A DNA stretch of 64,000 bases, taken from positions 72,977,349 to 73,041,348 of the forward strand of contig CM055096.1 in the NCBI GenBank assembly GCA_029204225.1, given 5' to 3'. A program made the position numbers and the translations under genes. Under the pieces are notes generated by a model that saw only the letters and a list, made by a program, of their open reading frames with translations, did not search any database and was not told where the DNA came from. Every line of letters begins with the position of its first letter. Within the stretch, counting starts at the first letter, position 1. Origin of the DNA: Diphasiastrum complanatum (Eukaryota; Streptophyta; Lycopodiopsida; Lycopodiales; Lycopodiaceae). Positions 35,452-46,541 of this stretch are shown in pieces.

Positions 35452-37494
35452 TCAACTTACACGGCTTGCTAGTAAGCTTGTGAGCCTTTCAGTGCATGGT
35501 TCCTCAGGCTCCACCATGTGAAAAGGTGGTCCATGACGATGCAACCAATTGTCCTGATCAATGCGCAATGGTGAGCCCGTTTGTGGTTCCTGTTCGCCAT
35601 CAGCAAGAGGTTCCATAGGGTTGTCCCTTTCTTGTTCTTTTTCCTTCGCTTGTGCTCTCTGTACCCAATGCCGTATCTTCTGGTATTGTCTCCTTTCTTC
35701 CCTCACATTCGGATATGGCACTGAAGTTGAGGGTGAGGGAGCCACTTCCTTTCTCTTCTGTGCTCGTGTAACAGCTAGCATAGAATTGTTGTCTTTCTAG
35801 TGGCATCCCTTCTGGGACTATTGCCTGTTGTATTGCAATGAAGTTCAATGGTGCGCTGGTCCCAGGTCTCAATGGACAATTCTTGTAGTAGTGTCCATAA
35901 CCGCATTCTTGGCAGAAGGATGTATATTGTCCCTTGTAAGAACATTTCGCAATTCTGTGTCCTTCGCCACATCCGTAGCAACCGTAATTTCTTCCGCCTT
36001 GATGCTGAGTTTGAGCTACATAGGCCGCAATATATTCATTCATGGCATGATCCATAAATGGTTCATCCGGTCCATACCATTGTTGCTGCTCAGGTTGAAG
36101 TTGTACTGGCATTTCTGGTTCTACTGCTGTCAAATTTGCGTGGGCCACTTGTTGATTGGCTGGCCCCGGTGGTGTAGGTAGGGCCATACGCTATTGATGA
36201 TTCGATATGCTGTACCTTGGTGTCGCATTTGGTGCCCCTTGATGATATGGATAAGAAGTCTAATAAGGACTCCTATTCTGTTAAATAATCTGGGAGTTAA
36301 ATGGGCAAAATTCCGTATCGTGTGATGTTGCGTTGCACAAATGGCAAAATCTATGTGTCAGTCTCAGATTTTGCTTTAGGACTGGACACTCGTTTGTTGT
36401 ATGGTATTGTGTGCACACTGAACACCATACATTTTCTCATCGGGGATACTGTAGCTGGGTTTGTTCCGGTTGATTTGGCGTTGCTGCTACAGCTCCTTGT
36501 AAGGCTTTCAGTTTTTGATCAAACTATGCCGTAAGCTGTTCCATCTGTTGTTTGTGTAATTTTGTCATCTGTTCCAGCAACAGTTCTATGGATAGAGCGG
36601 AAGCATTTGATGATGATGATGCTATCGAGGGAGTAGGAGTATAGGTGGATGGATATTCGTCGTCTGATCCCTCATCCTCTTCCCTGATGGCATCCTCCAT
36701 AGCTCCTTGCAGAGTAGCATACTGCTCCCGTCATTTCAGTTCTCTCCTGATGCTCTGTGGTAATCCTGCTAGGAACCACATGATCACCGCATGATCAAGA
36801 GTTAGGACTGCACTGCACTCGGATTTTAGATGTTTAACCCGTTCAATATAGTCCCTAAACCTTTCTCTTTTTCCCATCTTGACCTTGCTAAGCAGGAGAA
36901 ATGGGTCTTCTAGGAACTTCCTTGGTTTAAAACGCATGATGAGAGCCGTTTTAACCACTTCCCAGGTGGATTTCTCTTCCTCTGACATGTTGAAAAACCA
37001 ATCTTTAGCCACCGAAACATCATCAACTTTTCTACAGGTGTCCGTTCGCCGTAGATTTCACAAGCTTGCTCATAGATCTGGAGGAAGCGGATGGGATCTA
37101 ATGATCCGTCGTATTTTGGTATCTCCATCCAAGGTGCCCTCCAGACTGCTCACAAGGGAGTGACAGGCACGGGTTGGCCCATTGGATCCATTGGCACTGG
37201 TTCTGGTTCTGCCTCTTGTTGCACAGTTGCTAATCTGGGAAGATGTGGTGCTTGATTCACTATTCTTCTTGCTACTGATCGTCTAGATCTCAGATTCATC
37301 CAATGGTGGAGTCCAAGATAGTTGGATCTTGCTTGTACAGTGGGATGCACTCTGGATCTTAAGGATCTGGTCAATCTGATTGGCCGGAAGTGAAATTTAG
37401 ACCTTGTGCGGTGGTTTTTCCTTGATAACTTTTTATTCCTTGCACTAATTGACCTGAGATTTTGACAGTAGCTATCTGGTGCAGATCTTTCCAC
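35452..37494 (-). pseudogene. Gypsy copy 2 Gag with four zinc knuckles
   Basis: From 5': a basic N-terminal stretch (37150-37494), the capsid-like Retrotrans_gag region (KDWFFNMSEEEKSTWEVVKT, then FKPRKFLEDPFLLLSKV, 36731-37128) and an acidic/Ser-rich spacer. A first pair of knuckles follows, CSVCTQYHTTNEC and CHLCNATSHDTEFC (36300-36450), then a second pair, CYGCGEGHRIAKC and CQECGYGHYYKNC (35870-36010). Three of the four have C-x2-C-x3-H-x4-C, one residue shorter than the canonical form. Both pairs and the capsid region lie in one frame, interrupted by a handful of TAA/TAG/TGA stops, several of which would be Gln codons if C had not become T. Confidence 0.75.
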
Positions 37495-37499
37495 TGATC

Positions 37500-38640
37500 T
37501 AGTCTACAAGGGTTCTCTTGTGCGAGGGTTGGTTGTGTGAGGGTTCTTTAGCTGTTTTGTAGATAAAAAACCTTGATATCTCTCAGATCCTTGGGAAGTA
37601 ATTCTCACAAGGATTACAAGAGCTGAATCTATCTCAGATCTATCTCTGGAATTCTCTGTAAGAGCTAACTCTCGCAACAAGTAAAAATTTCACTGTAGGC
37701 AAGGGTTCAAAACCACTATTTTGGCTTGATCTTCACCAATTCTCAGTATCAACTCTTGTAGGCTTCATCATTGATGAAAATTGACATTCTGGATCGATAG
37801 GAATGGTCTGCGAGAGTTCTCTTTGGAAGAATTTGCTGGAAATTGACATTCTGGATCGATTGGAATGGTATGCGAGAATTCTGTCTGAAAAAATTTGCTG
37901 GATCTTCACTTTTTAGTGATTTTTTAACACTTAAATTCAATTTTTAGCTCACTACAGTCAAACTACTCTCACAGGCTCTTCTATGTTCTGGTCTCACTGA
38001 GATGAAACTTCAAAATTCTCTGCGAGGATTCTTGCCCACTAGAACTGAAAATTTTAGTATTTGCGAGGGTTCTTTGGTATTTTTCCGTCTTTTTTCCACT
38101 GGAAACTCTCGTACAGGCACTTAGACATTGAAGTAACTCTCACAAGCTTCTCTGTGTCCTGGTCTCACTGAGATGGAACTTCAGAGGGCTCTACGAGAGT
38201 TTTGGTTAAGGTTTGTATTTTTTTGAATTTTTTCAAGGGTTTTTTGAAATTTTTATGATTTTTTTCTGATTTTTGAAATCTGCTTGGAATTAACTCTCGC
38301 AGGCTTCTACGTAGGTCTGGGACAATATCCTGGAACTGCTGCCAGTCGTGTAAGGGTTAACTCTCATTGGTTTTGGGGATATTAAAATCTGATGAGATTT
38401 TAGGCTCTTTTTCCCTCCAAAATACAGATTGGTGTGTTTTTGGGTTTTCACATGTTTTGGTTTGGATGTCAAGCCCTTAGAGGCTGTTCAGGGCCTCCTC
38501 TACCCTCTCACACCTCCTCCGCTAGTGCCAGACACAGAAAAATACAGAAAACTAACTCTAAGCACCCAAAAATCTACCTAAAACTACTCCAAAAAGCAAG
38601 AAATAGCTAAAATACAGCTATACTAATTAGTGGAAACCTA
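37500..38640 (-). repeat. Gypsy copy 2 repetitive 5' leader
   Basis: Between primer site and gag there is no coding sequence but about a dozen imperfect copies of TGCGAGAGTT or its complement AACTCTCGCA. Longer direct repeats are also present: a 62-bp unit twice at 37779-37902, and a 60-bp segment (GGTCTCACTGAGATG core) near 37990 and 38160. Such leaders normally carry dimerisation and packaging signals; whether these repeats do so is unknown. Confidence 0.6.
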
Positions 38641-38658
38641 TCCCTGGCAACAACGCCA
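38641..38658 (-). other. Primer-binding site, tRNA-Asp type
   Basis: The minus strand reads TGGCGTTGTTGCCAGGGA, close to the plant tRNA-Asp complement TGGCGCCGTTGCCGGGG used by Athila/Tat elements. It lies one base inside the LTR end, as expected. Two of the differences are C-to-T type. Confidence 0.75.
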
Positions 38659-38659
38659 T

Positions 38660-39487
38660 TGTAGGGTCGAAGATCTTGCGTAGTATAGCCCTCTTGCCAA
38701 TCAACAAGGGTTAGATCACTGGATATGTGCCTAACTATGAATAGATGCTACTTTTAGTTAGTTCTCTACTTTTTTTCTAACTCTACCACCACTAACACTA
38801 CACACCCCTAACTCTACTCCACTAAACTAACCTTCATCTTGATTTTTGGTGACAGAGAAGAGAAGAATAGAAGAGATTGAGAGGAGAAGAAGGAAAGAGA
38901 GAGATAGAGAGTGAGAGTGAGAGTGGAGGTTAGCTCAAATGCTCATTTCACTTGCTAAAGGAAAAACATTAACTATGGAAACCAACAAAGCATGAACTTG
39001 AAAGCAAAGAGAAAGCAACAATAGCAATAGTAAGCATTGAATAGCAAATGAGAATGCTTCTCTTCCAAAAATGGTAGAGTTTCCTCCTCCTCATTAAGCA
39101 TGGAAAATAGAGTACATGAGGTGCTTTTTTATAAATGGGGAAGGCCCTTGCCCCAAAATACTATTGGCTAACATGTACACTCATCCTATCCATTCATCTT
39201 GGACCCAACTTGATCCGAAGGTCTTAAAAAAGTACATTGGATTTTACATGATTCATGTGAGTCTCCATTTGGACCCAACTTTAGAATAGTAAACTTCTAA
39301 ATTAAAAATGACTTTGGGCCTCAAGTTTTATTTGAATTACAAAGGGGCCCAAGTCTATTATTCTATTTACAACTGAACTTGCATGCTCATTAGGCCATGG
39401 GCTTATACGCGTAGGATGCAATGCCCTTGCAACACATTTTATTGGCCGATATTATCTATTTACAATGTGTTGGGAATACCCCCAACA
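38660..39487 (-). repeat. 5' LTR of Gypsy copy 2
   Basis: 828 bp bounded by TGTTGGGGGTATTCC at its start (39487) and CCTACA at its end (38660), read on the minus strand. A TTTATAAA box at about 39127-39135 (minus strand) is the likely TATA element. A pyrimidine-rich tract follows (GA-rich on the plus strand, 38865-38935). The right flank is Copia RT sequence, so the insertion edge is precise. No partner LTR exists in the window. Confidence 0.75.
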
Positions 39488-39892
39488 AAGTACAAATAAG
39501 GACCAGACGACAATGTATTAAAATACAAAGCCAGTCTAGTTGTGAAAGGTTTCTCACAGAAGTATGGTATTGACTATATTGAAACCTTTTCTCCCGTTGT
39601 CAAGCACACATCTATTCATTGGTTGTTTGCATACGCAACAACCAACAATATGAAGATCCATATTGTAGATGAGAAGATGGCATTTTTGCATGGAGACCTA
39701 AAGGAAGAAGTCTACATAGACCAGCCACCAGGTTTCACCTGTAAGTCATTTGCTAACTATGCCTACAAAATGCATAGATGCATCTACAGACTGAAATTGC
39801 CAGACAGTGGTACAAGAAGATGGATCAAATTTTTAGGCTTCTAACCTTTAATGATAGATTACAACGTCTATGTAAAGATCGTATATAGAAAC
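39488..39892 (+). pseudogene. Copia RT fragment split by Gypsy copy 2
   Basis: Reads VVKGFSQKYGIDYIETFSPV and IVDEKMAFLHGDLKEEVYID, nearly identical to 49860-50070 of Copia 2. The 5' part is missing where the Gypsy LTR begins. The 3' part ends before the YVDD box, where LTR sequence starts at 39893, so RNase H and half of RT are deleted. Confidence 0.8.
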
Positions 39893-41147
39893 TGTAAACA
39901 ACCGCAACCACAATGCAAACGACTTTAACGAAAGCCACCGCAGACTACCACTAAGTCTTGCCAATGTTTTCAACGAAGGGAATAAAGGTCGCCGAAGGCA
40001 ATTGCGAAGCAAAGCATACGATTCTTTACGAAGCCAAGGCAAACCGAAGGAAACTGCAAATATCCACTTGCAGTCAACTAACGAAGACGAAGTCTATCAA
40101 AGGATCCTCACATATGGCCTGCAAACTGTTTCAATGTTCAAGGCAACGAACCAAAACCCAAAGGAAACCACAAGTCAACACTTGCGGTCCACATACGAAG
40201 ACCAAGGCAATAGACTGACCGCAAAGCGTAAGAGTCCAGCCTACAGTCCAATGCGAAGTAAGCCAAAGGCAACCCCCAAGCCGGAGTTTGCGATCGCCTA
40301 CAAAACAAACACAAAGCAGTCCACAAAGGAAGTTGACTGAAGGCCACAGTCAACACTTACGGTTCACAATGGTTCTCTCCTCTCGAAGGGATGAACCGGT
40401 CGAGCACCGTAGAAGCTCCTGCTGCGGTCTATCTATGGTTGTTTACCAAAGGCCTCAGCTCCAAAGAACCCTCACGACCGTAGAGACACCGCGAAGAAAC
40501 GATTGCTGTCACATGCGACTCACAAACGGCTGCAAAAGTGGCGCATCTTCACTTCTTGAAGTATTGGCAAGATCAACGAAGTACCAGCATGGAGAACAGA
40601 CTCCATAGACGATGACGACGCACAACTGGAAGCCGTTAGAATGCGCTTAGCCAATTTCTTGTAATCAAATGATTAGCATAAACCTCCTTTTCTCTGTTCC
40701 TATATAAACAGGATGATCAAGAGAGACGAGTTGGTTGTTTTTGTTGCATCAGTGTTAGTCATGCAGTAGCAAACACACATTGTCACACAAACATATATAG
40801 AATTAGTAGTAGCTAGTTCCTCGTAAGAGAGAATATCTCTCTTGCGCCAACGCGTTAATCTGGAAAACACACAACGCTTGAAAATGTTGTAAACTTATTT
40901 ATGAAAATAGAGATGCAACATTCTATCTATGGTTTGTAATCTATGAATGACTTTGATGCTTGCTTACAGTAGATATATTTCTGTTGTTATTAAAAATTAT
41001 GTATTGTTCATAAACCTAAATCAGATATGCATTGTCAGTTTGTAGCTTAGAAGAGGATAGATCTTAGTGCGCAGCAGTAGTTGTGGCTAAAGGTTTGACT
41101 CTACTAGGCAAAATAGGAATCAAGATTACGATTCAGAGGTTCCAACA
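39893..41147 (+). repeat. Copia 2-family LTR, copy A (full length)
   Basis: Begins TGTAAACAACCGC and ends GGTTCCAACA; about 1,255 bp. From about 40170 onward it matches the truncated LTR at 45518-46502. It contains a TATATAAA box at 40701-40708 and a hairpin-like AAGAGAGAATATCTCTCTT near 40826. Open frames inside (39958-40608) are composition effects of this LTR, not genes. Confidence 0.7.
40701..40708 (+). promoter_or_regulatory. LTR TATA box
   Basis: TATATAAA, conserved at the equivalent place (46049-46056) in the other LTR copy; the probable start of transcription lies about 30 bp downstream. Confidence 0.55.
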
Positions 41148-43680
41148 GTGATGATGATATATTGTGGCAAGATGGAGATGGAGTAGGCATTTGTTGGCTC
41201 AAGAAGGTACGTGTATGCCACATGGTACCTTATCATCCTCACACTAGAAAAAGGCATTTGGCCAACTCAATTTTTCATATGATTGTGAAGTGCTAAGTTA
41301 GTTCACCAATGTAGTCTATGTGTGAATGTGTAGAGTTGTGGCATTCTTATTGAATACCAAACTTAAGAGGATATGAGGTAGAGATGTGTTTGGACATACT
41401 CATTGACAAGTTTTGGTCAATAAACATTTCAAAAAATGATGTAGTACTCATGAACGGGAGCATAAGTCCAACAACAATTTGGTATATTTTCCTTTAGCCA
41501 TTGGAGCAAGAATACATCACATGGAAACATGAGATAGGGCTATGCCTTAAGATTTTCAATGACTTATGGATCATTGATATGTATCTTTTTTCTTGAAAAA
41601 GAAATTGGTTTTTCTTAAGTAGCTTTGCATAAACTTGAGACTCAATGAGTAGAGAATTTTTTTCATCGTTATGACAATTCTTATAGTGTCTTAGAGCTGA
41701 AGGTTTAAAAGATGGGCATTTGAACTCAAATATTGAGTCAATGGTGCATGATTTTTGCAGCTCAATGGGAGGAGGAATAAGTAGTGAAGTTGGTTACTTG
41801 AAAGTTAGAACTCTATCATTTTGTTGCAAGGAACAAGAAAGTACCATGGGAACTTTGGAGTTAATGAAGCTTGAAACCAACATCTTGTCATGTCTTAACC
41901 ATATATGGAGTAAATCAAGCATGAAGACAAGAGCAATAAACACCAGTATGGACAAATAGAGGAGCATTAGTATGCAAGCATGTACAACTTGATTAGCATG
42001 ACAAACACTAAATGTATAAAAAGGAATTTGATTTTTATATTGAGTAATTGATTAATATATCTTGATGTAATGTGAAAAGTGGGAAACTTTGAGTCACATT
42101 ATGTCACATTGAAATGCTATAGAAATGGGCTTCAAAATGTATCACTCTATTCAAGCTTTGCACCAAAAACATTAAAAGTAAATAGTAAAATTTCCACAAA
42201 CCGCTCCATACAAAATAATTCTAAATATCTATCATATGATACCACTTAAGAGAGTGTATTGTGTCTTCACCAATAAATAAATCTACAAGTTTGATTTGCC
42301 ACTAGTTAAGTTTGATACTCATTCATGTCTTCCTTGGTGAAGTTTCTCATAGTAATTAAAGTGACACTAGAATGATGGCACCATATCTTTTAGACGAATT
42401 CATTGCTCAACATCATCCTACTATGTTATGATAGTTGGCCATCCCTTCTTTCAAGATATATTTGTTTTCTAAAAATATGCAATATTTTGAGGATGATAGC
42501 TTAATTTGTGTGGGTGTACTTCATGCTTATGGTCAATGTAGTGCGAAACCTCTTTTGAGTTATCCTCCAAAAAGTTGCAAATAATAGAACTTCTAGGTTT
42601 TTTGAAGGCTTTTAGTTATAATGTTAAAGTACAGTACTTTAGGACCCTAAATGGATCTACACAAGATCCACAAGAGTGATTGGATTGATTGATACACCTA
42701 TCTATTGCAAAACTAGTCACAAGATCTTGATCTAGAAAAGCAATATTGGATCCCACATTCAAGAGAAATCAAAACCATTGATCAAACATGGAATTCCAAC
42801 CCCGACGTGTGTGGTACAGAATCTAGTACAACCTATTATCAGAGATTAATTGGAATCAAGTTTAGATACCAAAGCGTTCACAAAAACTCAAGACAAATGT
42901 GTAGAAAACTCAAGATTGCCAATTTGCTCTAAAATTTTTATCTCCTCACTATGGAATGATGGATTGTATGTACAATAAGCTCTTCCCCACCTCAAGTTAG
43001 GTGAAAATGCAACATGTAATAAGGAAGATGATTGACCATTTTTTCCCTAATTTGTCAATCTTACCTAACCCTAGAGTTTTGCCAAGTTGGTGGCTATGAT
43101 TCTTTTGATGGATTTCTAGCTTTTGATTGGTCACTAGCTCTCATGCCAACACATAGTGATGAGTCACACACCCAACCTCAACTCGACAAATGCAAGTAGT
43201 CTAACCTAACTCGACCTACATCACTTTCTACTTTTGGCCTAATGATGCTCTTACATGTGCACTTGCACAATTTGCCTCTAATGCCAATAATGGCCCTATC
43301 ACCTACTTACACATGGATAGATGTCAACACGATGACCAAAAAAAAGAAAAATGACATGGAGTCCCAATTTTTTTAGATTTTTTCAAATTTTTTAAAAAAA
43401 TATCCATATTTAAAATGCTTCAAAAAAATATATTGTAATACTAAAAAAAATGTTGTATTTTGCAAGAAAATTAATCATGCTACTAAAATTTTGTTAATAG
43501 ATTTTGATTAATAACATGAAATAATAACATTATCTAAAATAAAACCATTAGACACACAACCACTAGAATAAATAAAAAAATTATTGTTGCTTATTTAAAA
43601 CACAAGTTTTAATTTTAATTTTTGAATTTTAAAAGTTCTTTAAATGACAATTCTTGTATCAAGAAAAAGTCATCCTTCTC
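41148..43680. other. AT-rich intergenic DNA
   Basis: No domain recognised. Short ORFs only (for example 41720-41959, plus strand, without known motif). Confidence 0.5.
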
Positions 43681-43689
43681 TTTTCTGGA

Positions 43690-45448
43690 GGAGCCACTGT
43701 AGAATCAAGTGGCACCTCTTATAAAACTCCATCGACAACTAGAACATTGTAGTCTTGAATTAGAACATCAACAAACTCCCCTGTATCACCCACTTTTCCG
43801 CTAGCAGGATGTTGTGATTCGTTGGACAAGGGAATTATTGAGTCCTCATTATCTAAAATCTTTCCTACCTCAGCCAATTTATCTGGCAAAATTGAAAGAG
43901 ATTTCATTCTCATTTTTACAAAATCAACTAAATTAGAATCTAAATCTACTACAACAACATGTGTGCCTTTCTGAACAGCACATGCGCTCGTAGTGCTGCT
44001 TTTGCTAAATAAACCTAAAACCCAATCAGTTGGTGAGAAAAAATGTCAATTAAATGATTGATTAATTTTTGTGGCTTTTGGTAGGGACAAGCCACGGAAC
44101 CCCTCATTGGATTTTTGAGTTTATTTGTTACAAATGTATACCGAAACAAGTTTTCAAAACTTGTCAATCGGGAGGTGTTGTAGTGAAGCATGGAGCACTT
44201 GCCGTCCAAAGAACAATAACTAATGGTTATGTATTCTATTTCATTGCAAAGTCATACTCCTCTCAAGTTTCTGACATTGAGCTTGTACTAGACATTGAAC
44301 ATTGCAATTAGAATAAATAAAAAATTTCAAATTTTCTAAGTTAAAATGATTGCTTATACTAAATTTAAAATAAAAGTTTGAGTTAAATTACGAATTAAAT
44401 TCGTGAACTTAAAAACTTATCACACGATTACAAAAAGTCAATAAAGTTTTTTGGACTGAAGCTGATTGCCAAGAGGAATGAAAAATAACAACTCTCCAAA
44501 TAGGAGACGTTGTGACTTCAGGAAAACCTTGCATAAAACTATGGATTTCAGTGAATTTGAAAGGAGAATAATCATTTAATGATTCTTTCATCTGAAATCC
44601 ATATGGTATATCGGCAATGGAGAGTGTGTAGGGTCTTTTTTTAAAATTTAGAAATTTCTCTACAATCGCCCTCCTCAACTGTGTAGAAACATGGTTGATC
44701 ATTGACACTTTTGGGGAGGTAGGTCTCTAATGAATCCTCCTCCGCAATGGTCTCATCCCGTGCTAGTCTTTCTTTGTCCTTTTTTTCTACTTTCGCCTTC
44801 AAAATATGTCTCTTAAATTGCTCTGGAAGGATTTTGTTTTTTTAATCTTCGAAGGACTGAAAGAAGCTATGCTTAGCATAGGAGATATAAAGTCTAAAAC
44901 ATAATTAAAAAAGAAACAATCAATAATTCCCAATGCTAAGCATGGGTGAGGTAAATACCATGTCTCTGAACAATATAAAAAATGGAGTCAAGGATTCGTT
45001 TCGGCTGCTCAGAGGAGAAAGCCTCTGGCGCTCTTCGAAATCCTAACAACTTAACCCTGTCACAAGGGCTTCTTGAACTTTCATAAACAATTTATGCCTG
45101 CATTTAAAAAAGTGTACTGGTTACAAATCCTTCAAAATCATAAAAATCATTTTAGTAAAAAAAGTGAAATGAAAACAAATATTTAAAATATTACCTCTGA
45201 AATTATTTTCCCATTTCTGCTAGGGGGAGTTGACCATCTGCAATTCTAGAAAGAACACTTATTATTAGCTCTAAAGAGCTAATCCCTTGCATGTTCTTCC
45301 ACTAAAATATTCCCATTTCTGTAGGGATGGGCTTCAGAGTTTGAGTGGCAGCAACTTTCTTTTTTGACTTCGAGACACCCTGAGCAGGTTGGCCTTTTAT
45401 TAGGAAATTCTCCCACTTGTCAAAAATTTTATCAACAAGGGCCCATAC
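43690..45448 (-). pseudogene. Beta-class amino-DNA-methyltransferase gene relic (N4C/N6A type), four exons
   Basis: Exon pieces on the minus strand: 45195-45448, 44959-45097, about 44416-44893 and about 43690-44260, most with AG/GT borders. Exon 3 holds YTVEEGDCREISKF followed, after a one-base shift, by YTLSIADIPYGFQM: the G-D-C block and catalytic [D/N]PP[Y] block (here DIPY, codons at 44601-44612). The last exon holds CPYQKPQKLINHLIDIF, then DWVLGLFSKSSTTSACAVQK and VVVVDLD. This matches the P-x-x-L...VLDxFxGxGTT SAM-binding block (43989-44021), with D and both glycines replaced. Catalytic block before SAM block is the beta order of family N6_N4_Mtase. Such enzymes transfer methyl from SAM to adenine N6 or cytosine N4. 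At least three in-frame stops and three frameshifts show it is dead. It is cut at 45518 by a truncated Copia LTR. Confidence 0.65.
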
Positions 45449-45517
45449 CTAAAATCAACAAAAGTTTTGATTATTTGATAATCAATTTAAGAAATATAAA
45501 AATAAAGTTTAAAATTT

Positions 45518-46502
45518 CAACACTCGCAGTCCACATACGAAGACCAAGGCAACAGATCGAAGCCGAAGTGTAAGAGTCCATCCCACGGTCCAATGTGAAG
45601 TAAGCTGAAGGCAACCGCCAAGCTGGAGCTTGCGGTCACCTACGAAGCAAACACAAAGCAGTCCATGAAGGAAGTTGACTGAAGGCCACCGTAAAGTCAA
45701 TACTTATGGTTCACAACGGTTCTCTCCTTTCGAAGAAACGAATTGCCTGAGCACCGTAGAAGCCCCTACTACGACTTGTCTATGGTTGCTTGCCAAAGGC
45801 CTCACGTTTCGAAGAACCTTCACGACTGTAGAGACACTGCAAGGAAACGATTGTGGTCACATACAACTCAGAGATGGCTGCAAAAGCGGCGCATCTTCAC
45901 GACCCGAAGTACTAGCAAGATCAACGTAGTACCAGCATGGAGAACGGACTCCACGGACAACGATGATGCACAATTGAAAGCCGTTAGAACGAGCTTAACC
46001 AGTTTCTTGTAATCAAATGATTAGCATAGACCCCATTTTCTCTGTTCCTATATAAACGGAATGAACGAGAGAGATGAGTTGGCTATTTTTGATGCATCAG
46101 TGTTAGTCATGGAGTAGCTAACACACATTGTCACACAAACCGATATAGAACTAGTAGTAGCTAGTTCTTCGTAAGAGAGAATACCTCTCTTGCACTGACG
46201 CGCTGATTTGGAAAACAAACATCGCTTGAAAATGTTGTTGTAAGCTTATTTTTGAAAATAGAGTTGCGACATTTTGTCTATGGTGTGTAATCTGTGAATA
46301 ATTTTGATGCTTGCTTACAGTAGATATATTTCCGCTGTTATTAAACATTATCTATTGTTCATAAACTTAAATAAGATATGTAGTGTCAGTCTGTAGCTTG
46401 GAAGATGATAGATCTTAGTGCGCCATAGTAGTTGTGGCTAAGAGTTCAACTCTATCTAGGCAGAATAGGAATCAGAATTACGATTCATCGGAGGTTCCAA
46501 CA
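45518..46502 (+). repeat. 5' LTR of Copia 2 (5'-truncated copy B)
   Basis: Matches the 3' four-fifths of LTR copy A, ending GGTTCCAACA just before the Copia 2 leader. The first 280 bp or so are missing: homology begins abruptly at TCAACACTCGC, joined to the methyltransferase relic. A TATATAAA box lies at 46049-46056. Confidence 0.75.
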
Positions 46503-46541
46503 GTGGTGTCTTAAGGTTCTCAACGCCAGATTATTGAAACG

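Larger units (their letters stand above)
31513..39487 (-). mobile_element. Ty3/Gypsy family A, copy 2 (5' LTR present, 3' LTR lost)
   Basis: The most complete element here. From right to left: 5' LTR (38660-39487), primer site (38641-38658), a leader of about 1.1 kb, gag, damaged protease, linker, RT, RNase H and integrase. The order and the tRNA-Asp primer site resemble the plant Athila/Tat branch. On the right it is inserted in a Copia RT gene (39488 onward). On the left it stops near 31513, a few codons short of the pol end seen in copy 1, so the 3' LTR is missing. Pol is broken by frameshifts. Confidence 0.85.

Noticed and set aside
39958-40608. Several overlapping ORFs of 86-112 codons
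   Set aside because: They lie wholly inside the Copia LTR (copy A) and are not kept in the second LTR copy.
29438-45448. The two spliced relics (29.4 and 43.7-45.4 kb) as one operon-like system
   Set aside because: They lie on opposite strands and are separated by independent transposon insertions; no evidence of a shared origin.
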